Shown here piece by piece: positions 1-10,028 of a DNA stretch of 62,723 bases (positions within the stretch are counted from its first letter, which is position 1; each line of letters opens with the position of its first letter). The stretch comes from Cladosporium sp. IMV 00045 (Eukaryota; Ascomycota; Dothideomycetes; Cladosporiales; Cladosporiaceae): assembly GCA_001931905.2 (NCBI GenBank), contig MSJI02000506.1, positions 1-62,723 on the forward strand, given 5' to 3'. The position numbers were made by a program, and so were the translations under genes. The notes beneath the pieces are model-generated. The model was not told the DNA's origin. It did no database searches and saw only the letters and a program-made list of their open reading frames with translations.

Positions 1-2606
1 TGGAGCGCATCGCTATTGATTGTGGCGCCCTTGTCAAGTAGTAGCTGCACAACCTCCGTATGGCCGGATATCGAGGCAACTCGAAGGGCTAAGAACAGGT
101 TTCTGCTTGGAGCAGAGATAGCTTCCTCGGATACAGGCACCAAAAGGTGTTTTGACAGGTGATATAAACCATTGCGGCATGCCCAGAGCCATGGAAGACT
201 TGCCAACGCACTCGGCGATAGCACCCATTTTGTTTTGGACCTCACCTCTGTGATTGTCCTCTCGATGTCGGACGCGCCCATGTCGTTCAAGAACACCCTT
301 AGCACCTCCCAGCTTGAATTCACAATCGCAGCAATCAACGATGTTCGATACCTCTGCTGCTCATCCGGTGTTAGCGCATCAGTAGGACGAGGCATCAACC
401 TCGCGAGATTTCTCTCAGCGCAGAGATAAGTTATGCTGGGTGCTTCGCTGTAGACATCCGGCTTGGACTTCTGAAATGCGTTGAACAAACTTTGCCAGTC
501 TGTAATTGTGAGCTTGCTGGCCAAGAAGTCCCTCTGAGAAATACTAACTGCTGCTTCATTCGCATGGTCCCAAATGTGCGTTGTAGCGTACTCAGCAAAT
601 GGGTATCTAGCCCTAAGTGAATTGCGCTCTTCTTCGGTGAATAACTGCTTTTTGCTTTTGTACTGCTGCATTTGCCTTGGTAACTCAAACTCAACTCCTC
701 GCAGACAGCAGTCCTTGAGCTCCTCATGCGCTGTGCTTTCAAGTGACTCGTGACTACCGCAGATCTCTTCAAAGCCACCGTCTTTGATCAAGAAGTCACG
801 CACAGACTCGTGTATGAATTGTGCTGTAACGGTCTTGCCCTTGCTCAGCTCTGCCAGGCCTTTGGATGAACTCAGCAGGAAAGTCTCCATGCGATCGTCT
901 GTGGTTTGCTCAACCCATTCGAGAGCGCCATCGACGCCGGCCATCATCGCAAAATACCACTCCTTGAGGGTCAAAGGTCGCCGGGCGTACAGAATCCATC
1001 GCAGACAGAGCAGAAACTCCCCTTTATCCTCGTTATCTCGAAGAATGATTGTCTTGAACAGTTCAGGTAGGCCTCCAGGTATCTCGCGCAGCCTTGACTG
1101 CATGGCGTGAAATCTGCCTTTAGCGACGTCCTTCTGGAGGAGTCTGACGACCAGCTCCACCCAAAGGAATATGCCATTCGACTTGGCAACGATGTCGCGC
1201 TGCATCTTTGCGAGCTCCTCGCCTTTGAGATTCAGCTTTTCGACGTAGGTGCTCAGATCCTGCCCATGCTCATCCACTTCCTCAAGCACTATCTGCAGCT
1301 TTGTCGGCACCTCGATCGTGGGGTAGTGCCGGCTGGCAAGGCAAACGTAGAGTTCTGCCTCATGAAGGCCATCAAGAAGCTCAATCAGCTCGCTGACGTC
1401 GTCCTCATGGCACTCATCCAGTGCATCGATAAAGAGCCAGATTTGTCTACCAAGACCTCGAACGGTAGAGGCAAAGACTCTCTGTAGCTGCGACACATCG
1501 AAATGGGTGTCAAGCGCATCTAACTCATGCGCAAGTTCTGGCAAGAGATCCACGAGCTGCACCAACAGCGAACGGTACAGCCCCATGAATGACCTTTCAA
1601 GCTGCTCACCACGAGCATTGAAGTAGAAGTAAAGACGGATAGCCTTCGATTTCTTCAGTCGTCGAGTGATGTGTTGATCCAGGTACTTGATCAGGACTGA
1701 TTTACCGGATCCAGGTTTTCCTTTGATCCAGAAAAATTTGTGCTCCAGCTTCATCCATTTGGCGCACGCGGGATGGCTGAGAATCCATTTGCAAGTCTTC
1801 GCCAAGGGGTCTTCGACAGTGTGACGTCTCGTCTCGAGGGCTTTGAACCTCAGAGCCTCTAGGACCGTAGCACGGTGATCGGAATTCGTCGCTGCACTTC
1901 GAACTTGTAGTGCAATCGTCCCATGTCGATGTATGATGGCATCTTGTAGCCGTTGCCAAGCGGATGCGCCTCCTTCACCGTATCGGGGATCAAGGGACAC
2001 ATAACATATGCCCAGCATGCAGTATGCCTTATCCTCCGGCCTCTTTGTGATACGTTTGGTAGCCCAGCTGAGCCTCGTTGCATGGCCAGGTAGTGGCTCG
2101 CCGAGATTAATGCCAGTGATCTTCTTCAGCGTAGTTAACAGGTCCTCTCTGCTGCCAAGATGGCCATCTCTTGCATAAAACTCGACTGTCTTCGAAGCGA
2201 TAAGTTCTTGCAACGTCCATCCTCTTGTGAACCACCTGCAATTATTCAGGCCGTCTCGCCAGTCTGTGTCCAGCTCCTTCCTCTTCCTCGACAAGTCTGA
2301 CAGGTACACAAAGCAAACGCTTGCTTCGAGATACCACCGCCACATAGATCTTATGGCAAAACTCAGCTCTGCATCATTACGCTTGTCGATGCAGCAGGTG
2401 TCGATCCAGAAGTAGTCAAGATGCGCAGCCTTGGTCCAATCTCTGCAGAGCTCTAACTTGCGCATAGATTTCTCTTTGCCATTCTTCAAGTCTTGGTACG
2501 TCACCTCTTCCTCATTATTCTCGCTCCAGGTGTGCGAAAGGATAGCGTATGGCGGTGGATTATCATCGCACTCGGAGAACTCAAAGTTGCTGTTCAGCAG
2601 ACGCAT
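1..2606 (-). CDS. HET-NACHT-ankyrin NLR-like protein (3' end outside window)
   Basis: One uninterrupted frame from ATG 2606 to the window edge gives 868 codons with no stop. The N-terminus is a HET (heterokaryon incompatibility) domain: PYAILSHTW near residue 18, WIDTCCIDK near 67, RGWTLQEL near 129 and YGEGGASAWQRLQ near 209. A NACHT NTPase follows, with Walker A GKPGSGKS at about 296-303 and Walker B LFIDALDECHE at about 390. After a winged-helix-like stretch the last visible residues read as an ankyrin repeat (SGHTEVVQLLLDKGA). This is the HET-E/NLR-like architecture with ankyrins instead of WD40 repeats. Family knowledge suggests a cytosolic sensor that triggers incompatibility or regulated cell death. 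The start is the first Met after an in-frame TAG and gives the typical MRLLN opening. No intron is needed. The 3' end and the repeat count cannot be seen. Confidence 0.9.
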   Translation of the reverse strand, partial: MRLLNSNFEFSECDDNPPPYAILSHTWSENNEEEVTYQDLKNGKEKSMRKLELCRDWTKAAHLDYFWIDTCCIDKRNDAELSFAIRSMWRWYLEASVCFVYLSDLSRKRKELDTDWRDGLNNCRWFTRGWTLQELIASKTVEFYARDGHLGSREDLLTTLKKITGINLGEPLPGHATRLSWATKRITKRPEDKAYCMLGICYVSLDPRYGEGGASAWQRLQDAIIHRHGTIALQVRSAATNSDHRATVLEALRFKALETRRHTVEDPLAKTCKWILSHPACAKWMKLEHKFFWIKGKPGSGKSVLIKYLDQHITRRLKKSKAIRLYFYFNARGEQLERSFMGLYRSLLVQLVDLLPELAHELDALDTHFDVSQLQRVFASTVRGLGRQIWLFIDALDECHEDDVSELIELLDGLHEAELYVCLASRHYPTIEVPTKLQIVLEEVDEHGQDLSTYVEKLNLKGEELAKMQRDIVAKSNGIFLWVELVVRLLQKDVAKGRFHAMQSRLREIPGGLPELFKTIILRDNEDKGEFLLCLRWILYARRPLTLKEWYFAMMAGVDGALEWVEQTTDDRMETFLLSSSKGLAELSKGKTVTAQFIHESVRDFLIKDGGFEEICGSHESLESTAHEELKDCCLRGVEFELPRQMQQYKSKKQLFTEEERNSLRARYPFAEYATTHIWDHANEAAVSISQRDFLASKLTITDWQSLFNAFQKSKPDVYSEAPSITYLCAERNLARLMPRPTDALTPDEQQRYRTSLIAAIVNSSWEVLRVFLNDMGASDIERTITEVRSKTKWVLSPSALASLPWLWACRNGLYHLSKHLLVPVSEEAISAPSRNLFLALRVASISGHTEVVQLLLDKGATINSDAL

Positions 2607-3285
2607 CTTGTCGTGGCATGATCCCGGCGTCTATGTTGATATTGTCGAGCAATACCATTCACGAATGGTTGGCTGTGGTCGCCTTCGGTTGGTGCAGCCT
2701 GTGGATGTCGTGCCAGTATCTTGTCCAAGTCATCACTCAAGTGGAAGAGTGCGCCAACCTTACAAATAGCTCGCATACTGGCTGTTATAACAGTTGGCAA
2801 GGCAGCAAAGACGATGCTGCAAGGCTAAGCGCTGCGCCTTTGGACGATACGGCCTGCCGCTACGCCCACATCCTCTGCGTTAAACCGGTCAGAGGGGTCC
2901 TGCAACTTGCAAGGCTGTGATGAGGCGCAAGCACCATCTTGACGGCGCAAATATCGAACAGCTCTCGTGCTCTCGCCAAACCACGAATCACACTCCGTCT
3001 GACATGCGTGGTGGCTTTGATCTGGTGAACAGTCTTGCCCGATATCCCAGCACTGTGCTACAGGTACCACTACTCATCTTTGCCCATGTGCTGCCACGTC
3101 ACTTTCATCTCGAGTCCGTGGCTGCAGCTTCACTTTATCAGAGCCCCTTGTTTTCTTCGAGTCGACTGCGCGATTCGCAAAAGAATCGGCGTCTTAATAG
3201 CATCAAAACAGGAAACAAGAGGAAATGATGGCAATGTGAGTCTCATACATGCAACAGGGCATCCATGCCAGTAAAAAGAGCAAAA
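2607..3285. other. Intergenic, promoter side of the HET-NACHT gene
   Basis: No reading frame here resembles a known protein. It lies between the start of the NLR-like gene and the 3' end of tRNA-Gly, and probably holds the NLR promoter. I see no clear TATA box or repeat. Confidence 0.5.
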
Positions 3286-3379
3286 TGCATCGGCCGGGAA
3301 TCGAACCCGGGGCTAGCCGACATTCGGGGCGATGTACCTCTCATGGCAACGGCTAATTTTACCACTAAACCACCAATGC
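3286..3379 (-). tRNA. tRNA-Gly(GCC) with intron
   Basis: The minus strand folds as a tRNA. The acceptor stem GCATTGG pairs with CCGATGC, the D arm contains AGTGGTA, and the anticodon stem is AGCCG/CGGCT. The T arm CGGG-TTCGATT-CCCG is followed by discriminator A. The anticodon loop is TTGCCAT with anticodon GCC, interrupted after the base 3' of the anticodon by an intron of about 23 nt. That is the canonical nuclear tRNA intron site. A T-run follows within about 25 bases. Confidence 0.93.
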
Positions 3380-3434
3380 ATTGGATGATGCAAAGTGAAG
3401 AAATATTGTATATATCGTCTCAATTCAACGATGA

Positions 3435-4723
3435 TCATGCCGGCAAGATCTCGACAATCTTCTCGACAGCCCCATCAACATCCCAAATTTCACCAACCTT
3501 CAGACCACCAACACTCTCGACCAACTTCCTCCACTGATTCTCTCTCCTCTCCTGTGCCGAATGCGCACTCATCATGATCATATCCACCGAAGTCTCAAAC
3601 CACCCCGCCCCAACTTCTGGGATGATAATCTCGTTCAGCAGAACCCTACTATACCCCTTCTTCAATGCCGGCTTGAGATTCGCCAGGATCTGCACGCATT
3701 GATCGTCCGGCCAGTCGTGCAGAACCATCTTGAGGTAATAAACCCTCGCTCCCACAATGGACTCGGGCGTGAAGAAGTCGTGCTGGTACGCTTCGATGCC
3801 TTTGGCTTTCAGCTCGCCGTTCGCGGACGCCGCTTCAATGGCGCTGGCGAGGTCTTGCAGCACCAAGCGGCCCGGTATGTTAGCATGATGCTCCCGGAAG
3901 CTGACGAGATCGTGCCCGCTGCTGCCACCGACGTCGACCATGAGGACTTCGTCTGGAGACAGTTTGTCGACAGACCCAAAGACGTTTTCCATAATGTTCG
4001 GCATCTGGTGCCATTTGAGCCCGAGCGTTTTGAAGCGCATGTGGTTGTGGAAAGCTTCGGCTTGGATTTCACGACCGGGCCGACTGATCCATTCGAAATA
4101 GTGGTCTTTCGTGCCCATGCCGTACTTCCACGGCGAGTCGTCTTTGTTGGTCGGGTTCTTGTAGTCGTGTTCGCGGAGGTAGGCGGGGAATTTATCCCCG
4201 ATGCGGTACATGTTGAACATGTCGACGACTACGCCTTGGCCTTCGGGTGTTCTGGATCTTAAGTCAGCTTATGGCCAGGACTTCGGGACCATAGTGGCTC
4301 TTGTTCAAGTCTCCCACATGACAACGTGATGACATACGCAAGTGTGTCCGTTATGCCATTTGCAATATACTCATCAGGACCTACTTCCTTGACGAAGCCT
4401 TGAGTACAGATATGCTTAAGTAGACGTCCAAGCAATACCGCATCAGCACCCGACTTCTCAGCCAGGTGCTTAACGGTGACAGGAGCTTTTTCGTGGGAAA
4501 TCAGACGAAATACGTCGAGATCGATGAGAACACGACATGCGACGAAGAGGTAGATTTCTGCGTAACACATACGAGCGATGCGTTCCGCAGGGGTCTCGAA
4601 TGTTCGCACGAGGGTGGTGGCGAGTTTGAGGAGCTCTTGACGTTGGTGCTCATCGCCTTGCTTGAATGCACTGGCCTTTGCCTGTAGCTCGGCGGTGAGC
4701 TGAGTGATCTTGTGGGAGTCCAT
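3435..4723 (-). CDS. SAM-dependent O-methyltransferase (COMT-like)
   Basis: Two exons, 4338-4723 and 3435-4257, join in phase 2 across an 80-nt intron (GTATGT...TTAAG) to give 402 aa. An N-terminal dimerisation/winged-helix half precedes the Rossmann methyltransferase domain, with SAM motif I VDVGGSSGHD at about 236-245 and the catalytic-His segment LHDWPDD at about 308-314. This is the plant COMT-type fungal O-methyltransferase family, which usually methylates phenolic or polyketide hydroxyls; the substrate is unknown. An in-frame ATG lies at 4783, but a TATA box at 4818-4827 would put the transcript start near it. I therefore prefer ATG 4723, which gives the usual short N-terminus. No polyketide synthase is adjacent. 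Confidence 0.88.
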
Positions 4724-5227
4724 GTTTGTGAGGAAATAGTCGGTGAAAACGAGGGATTTCAAAATTGATATTTCCGACAACATGCTCACAACGCGATTAT
4801 ATCGTGCGACTTTGACGCTTATATAATGGTTCCACAGCAGACAGCAAGAGATGTGGCGGGGTCTGGTCGTTCAGCCGCAGCTGACTCCTGTTGGTCGACG
4901 AAAAGTCAATTATGAGCAGTTCAACACTCGGTGCTGATGCATATCAGCAAGACATGGTCTGCTATAGAAACGCTAAGCAATGGGGAAAAGCTTTACATTG
5001 ATGAAGACCACGTGGCGTGAGTTGGGAGGGAATATTGTTCCAGAAGCATGCTAGCATGCTCTTGTAGTGGGTGTTTTGGATCTAATGACTTTCCAGGCTT
5101 CGCTACACATGAACTTTCCCTTAGCTACCCCACCGCTTCCAATTTATACTTTCATATATCATTTTGTCCACATCGTCCGTTGTCTTCTGGCTTTTGTGGT
5201 GCTTTCTCGACCAGATACGAGTCATCT
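4724..5227. other. Intergenic with O-methyltransferase promoter
   Basis: Non-coding by eye. It holds the O-methyltransferase 5' region and the 3' flank of the secreted-protein gene. Confidence 0.5.
4818..4827 (-). promoter_or_regulatory. TATA box of the O-methyltransferase gene
   Basis: The minus strand reads TTATATAAGC, about 95 nt upstream of the preferred ATG 4723. The spacing supports that start over the upstream ATG at 4783. Confidence 0.55.
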
Positions 5228-5963
5228 TCAAGGCGGGCCGCCGCTACCCCTCTCGATCCAGTTGTTTGCTCCCTGGGATTCGCAGTCGTCGTTCCATTTG
5301 CACACGACGTCTCCTTCGTTGCTTTCATTCGGACTAGTGATGGTGTACTCGTCGCCATCCTTCACCCAGTTTGAGCAGCTGGATGCCGTCTGCTGGGTCT
5401 TCCAGTCTTGGACAGTGTACTTGAGAAAGAAGGAAATGTCAGCACCTTCCGTGTGCAAGTTTTTGAAATTCTTCCCGCACTCATGGAAATGTGATACATA
5501 CCTCAGTGTGATCGATCTCATCCCACATACAGACGCGGTCCCGGTCATCATCCGGAGCGGGACACGAGTTGGTCTCACCAGTCGACGTGGACTGGGTGAC
5601 GGAGAACTCGCCGCTGATCCAAGACCCTCCGTCGGCGCTGAAGGAGGCTGAGATCTCGTGGGATTCGACTTCCTCGCGCGAGATGGAGCATTCGGCTCCC
5701 TCACATCTCAAGCCTCGCTACGGTGCGTCAGCGCGATTGAATCACGTATGTCAGACGTGCTCGGGATGACGGCTTACCGTAAGTTGCACTTCGTAGCGCC
5801 ATTGCTGAGGGCTACCATCGTCGACCAGACGAGTCTCGCGACGAATAGGACCGCATGCGTTGCCAGGAGGAACACCTTGACGGGCCTCCAATTTTCCTTC
5901 CTGGGTTGGTGCGCTGATGGCCAGCGAGGCGAGAGCGCCGACAGTGAGCAGTTTGCCAAACAT
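5228..5963 (-). CDS. Small secreted cysteine-rich protein
   Basis: Three exons, 5778-5963, 5502-5717 and 5228-5419, all joined in phase 0 by introns of 60 and 82 nt (GTAAGC...CGTAG and GTATGT...CTCAAG), give 197 aa. The N-terminus is a clear signal peptide (MFGKLLTVGALASLAISA), followed by a short propeptide-like stretch ending in LEARQ that resembles a dibasic-type processing site. The mature part carries eight cysteines, enough for four disulfides. I recognise no domain. Size, secretion signal and even cysteine count fit a secreted effector-like or cell-surface protein, but that is inference. A strong TATA box lies about 110 nt upstream. Confidence 0.82.
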
Positions 5964-7975
5964 GATTGCGGACGGTAGGTAGGTTCGAGATCAAGGAAAG
6001 AAATGTCTGGTGAGTGAAAGTGTGTACTGGAGTGCTCGCTTGATTGTTGGTTGAAAATCGTGGTCGTCACTGCCCTTTTATATCTTCCCTATTTGGTCTT
6101 CGAGCAACGCTTGGAACTGCATCTTTGCATGAAGGATGATGTTCACCTTGGACGGCGAGTACGGTTGTCACGGCGATGGAACGCTTGGCCATTTGAGTGC
6201 TGGCTCCCTTCACGTTGCTGTCTGATTCGATGCGTCGGTATTCGACTGCATTGAATAGGGAACACCGCCTAGAAGTGTTGGAACGATGGAATGGCTTTGA
6301 CCCTGCCAACCGCCTGCCGCGACAAAGTGGACCAGAAGGATTGAAGTCCACAGATCGGCCAGCATCATTCCAAAGGTGGAAGAGCTGCCTGTGAGGGTGT
6401 CAATATCTCAGTCGTCAAGATACTCTTTGGGTACACTGTAAGTCTGATGATCTAGACGAACACTCAAAGTATACCCTCTAGACGTGAGAGCCTTACTTTT
6501 CGTTGTGCAAGCGAGTGGTTTCCGGCTTACGTACACACTCAGCCCTGTCCTTGAACGACATTCCGTACAATACAAACAGGATTCAGCCCTATCCCCTTGG
6601 CGGATTTGGTTCTTCGATGTACAGACGCAATATACAGATCGAGCATGGTGCTGCCAATAACCAGGATCGAGATGATGTCAGACCAAGAATCGCAATGGAC
6701 GATTACTATACTCGACTTCGCACTTCAGCTTAGGACTTGCACTACTGTCCGATCAATTGACGTTGTTCCCGATGGACCTGCCGAGTCTCCAAGGCCGGTT
6801 GGTTGTCTTGACTGCATGCAAATGACGAAGAAGTGTCAATGAATGTGGAGAAGACAAATCCTTCGCTTTCTGATACACCTTGGCTCTTGTCCAAAGTGGA
6901 GTCGACTGGAGACTTTCCAGTGCTGAAGTGGGGCCATGCTCGTATTCTGTGGCCCCAGTCCAGTCATCTACAGTCCGCAAGTGTTAGGTCGAGTAGAGCA
7001 CCTCTAAATACGTTTCACTTCCTCAAGACAGGCTGAAAGTGTTCGACTGTAGGTCAATATCGTATCAACGAGGGGTTGCGTGAGGCTTTGAAGCAACACG
7101 ACATTTGGCTGAAGGACGAAGAGATGCGATCATTGCCAATGGTCCTAGAGATGCTTAAAGGCTACGCTTGAGCCGACTACAATAGTGACACCTCTTAAAT
7201 GTTACTCTTCTGCTCGCATCATGCCGGACACTTTTCTTAGGTCAAACCAAGAGTCATCAATCGCTAGGAGAAATTGACTTGAAGCCATCCATACGCTTCG
7301 TCTGATGTAGGACATGCAGTCGCTTTGGTGTCAAGGAGTATCCAACAGTCAGGAATATACAAACAAAGGGCGATATTTGAAGCGATTTGATGCAGAGCTT
7401 AGAGTCGTCGATTTGCAGGGCAGGCGCTACGATCTACCCGATAGGAGCCCACAAGTTGGTGCTGAGATTGAAGATAAGTTTCCCAGCGTTTTCTTTTTTT
7501 TCATTCGTGAAATCACGGTTGTACAATTCTGCTATCGTCAGTACTCTCATCAAACATCTCTTCATGAGAACCTACTGTCCCCGGCCACATCGAGGTCCAC
7601 AATGCTTCCAATGCGCATTACCAAGGATCCCAAAAACCCTTGGTTGTTCTTTCTGAACTTTCTTTGGTCGAAAACTTGAAATTCGATCATGCTATCTTCC
7701 ACAACTCTCCTGGAGCGCGGTCAGTGTGATGAAGGTGTAGAAAGTACCTCTCATCAGTTGCACGTACAAGTCGAAGGATTCGTTCCAGTTGGGGTTGAGA
7801 GTCTTTTTGATCACGCTAGTGAACTTTGTCTGCAATAAGTCGACGGTGCACACGACAAAGGGATCAGGAAAAACTAGATAGTGTCACTTGGAGATCTTTC
7901 TGCGAGACCAAAAGACTCACAAAACATGTCAGCCATGTACAAGCCGTCTGCCGCCATGACTAAACAAAGTGGTGG
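5964..7975. other. 2-kb intergenic region without a supportable gene
   Basis: Apart from the TATA box of the secreted-protein gene, I find no recognisable coding sequence. Short frames on both strands lack codon structure or homology I can name. The part nearest 7975 may include the 3' UTR of the kinase gene. Confidence 0.5.
6073..6084 (-). promoter_or_regulatory. TATA box of the secreted cysteine-rich gene
   Basis: The minus strand reads GATATAAAAGGG, about 110 nt upstream of ATG 5963. It is a near-consensus TATA element, consistent with a strongly or conditionally expressed gene. Confidence 0.6.
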
Positions 7976-9728
7976 TCAGAACCAGATATTCCTACTAAGA
8001 ATGTATGGCCTACCGGTGACTCGCAGATTGGGATGTTCTGGTAGTGTTTGTTCTGCTGGAGTCGTGCGTACTTCAGATACGCGACGATCATGCTGGGAAG
8101 CCACATCTGTAGCCGATTGTCTCTCTGGTCTGATCCATGAGGTCGTCCTTGAGATGTGATCGATGAAATAGGATCTGCCCGTTTCAGTATGGCGATGTTC
8201 CCAGCCAGGGGGCAGTGAAGAATTTTCATCTCTGCTGGCAAGGCTGGTCGAGAAGTCGCGGTGGCTCGTAGCTACTGCTGCTTCGTAGACTATTTGCGTT
8301 GCAGACTTGCGGGAAGGCCCTTGGTCATTACTGGCGGCCTTGACTCTGGAAGCCAGGAAGGGCTGTGGCGAGCCGTTCTCTAGCGGCTGACCAATCGTCC
8401 TGGAAAGGGCATATGAAGACAAAGTTGATGGCACTGGTGAACATTGGCTCTCAGGGCTAGTCGCACCAGAATGCGACGGCTTCAATGCCCAAACTTTGTC
8501 CATATCGGTTGCTGATCGCTTCATTGGATCGGCAACAGATCCTGAAGAGCTTGTTGGTGCATAGGCAGTACTCACTGCATCATCCGCTCCATCATCTGCT
8601 TGTCGAGGAACGTATCGATCTTTGCTTGATGATGAGCCTGTCGTGCGGTATGGAATCGACTCATGTCGGACAATGGCTGGGGGTTTGATGGTAGTACTCG
8701 TACCACCATAATCCCCCCGTTCTTGTTGATAAGCATCGGCCTCCGCATCGTCTGAACTGTTGATCGATATCTGCATCCATTCTTGAGACATCGCATCCTT
8801 CGACCTCGGTCTGTTTCTCGGACTCGGTTGCAGCAAAGCTTCATGGAACTTGATACATGCCAGAGTCACGTTCGCCTCCTGCAGTGGCTCTCGGGGAAAC
8901 TCGATACGACCTTTATAATATTTGCGCAAATATGCCGGATCACGAAATACCATTTTCAAGGTCAGCATCTGAAAGAGAAGAATTCCCAAAGCCTAGATGT
9001 CCACAGCTTGTGTGTATACATGAGCCTCTTCATCATCAACAAGCCAAGGGTCCAGCTCAGGCGCCATGTACTGCCGGGTACCAGTAATTGTCCTCAGTGC
9101 CGTTTCATTCTCGTGCACTCGTTTGGCGATCCCGAAGTCTCCAATCCGCACATCCCAAGACGAAGTCGACCTCGCTACTACGAAGATGTTCGTCGGCTTC
9201 AAGTCACGATGCGTGATTCCCATGTTGTGCATCTCAACGAGACCACTCAGGAGCTGCTGCATTATGTCCCGTGCCTCGCTCTCAGGGATCTTGGATTGTA
9301 AGTGGTGTGAGAGATCCCCCAACTCGAAAAAGTCCATGGCCAGGAATATCCAGTTCGTATCTTCGTACCATCCGTGCATATAGGCGAAGTACTGTGGGAA
9401 CTGCCTCACCCTCGCCATGGCCGCTATCTCTTTTCTGTAGACCCAAGTGGTACTCTTCTTTCGCACTCGCTTGACAGCGCGCACTCCTGGGTGATCAACT
9501 GGTCAGTCGTCGATCACAGATGTATGCAAGACACCGAATCTACTCACTCTGGCTCTGCTGCTCTTCCTCCAACCAAACGGCCCCATAGCTGCCCGCTCCA
9601 AGTTCCCGGCTCTTGACCCAAGTCTCGGTCTGCCAACGATTTTGGCCTTGATATGTGCGGTGAGTCGTGCGATCAGGCTCAACCTTCGTCTCGCGTATTC
9701 GGGTCAGCTCGACAAGATCCTCCATCAT
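7976..9728 (-). CDS. Ser/Thr protein kinase with C-terminal WW domain, in-frame TAG
   Basis: Exon 1 (9548-9728) joins exon 2 (7976-9486) in phase 1 across a 61-nt GTGAGT...CCCAG intron. Reading through one stop gives 563 codons. The kinase core is complete: Gly loop GAGSYGAV (44-51), AVK lysine (about 66), HRDLKPTN (153-160), DFG (177-179) and YMAPE (200-204). The subdomain IX motif reads DI-stop-ALG, with TAG at 8993-8995 exactly where Trp of the conserved DIWALG belongs. Downstream the frame stays intact for over 330 codons, including a serine-rich linker and a WW domain (LPPGWEHR...SYFID...TSWIRP, about 485-514). A 51-nt in-frame splice (GTATAC...TTTCAG) could remove the stop but would delete helix F. 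It may be a nonsense allele, an edited transcript or a sequence error. It is divergent from the HeLo-pseudokinase gene. Confidence 0.82.
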
Positions 9729-10028
9729 GGTTCAGGTCAGCAAAGGTTCGAAACTGGAAGCTCCAAGATCATAGTTGTATAGTTGCGGTGCCGAATTTGC
9801 ATTGATGGTTTGTACTTTCATACAGTTCATCAGCTTCTCAGCCTTGTCTTAGCTGAGCGTATGCACGCGAGTGCGCCACATTATCTCTAAGGCATCAATA
9901 CCAAACCCCGCTTACTGTACTGTATCCTTGATCTTTCTTCAGCTGCATGGCCATGCCCTTGCTACAAACTGATGACCGATTATTTTGCCATCTTCCTTTG
10001 AGCTTTCCTTCATCTCGGATTGGGAGAC
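9729..10028. promoter_or_regulatory. Shared divergent promoter of kinase and HeLo-pseudokinase
   Basis: These 300 nt separate the two start codons (9728 on minus, 10029 on plus), so both 5' UTRs and promoters must lie here or overlap neighbouring exons. No clear TATA element is visible. A shared promoter suggests co-expression, as an inference. Confidence 0.55.
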
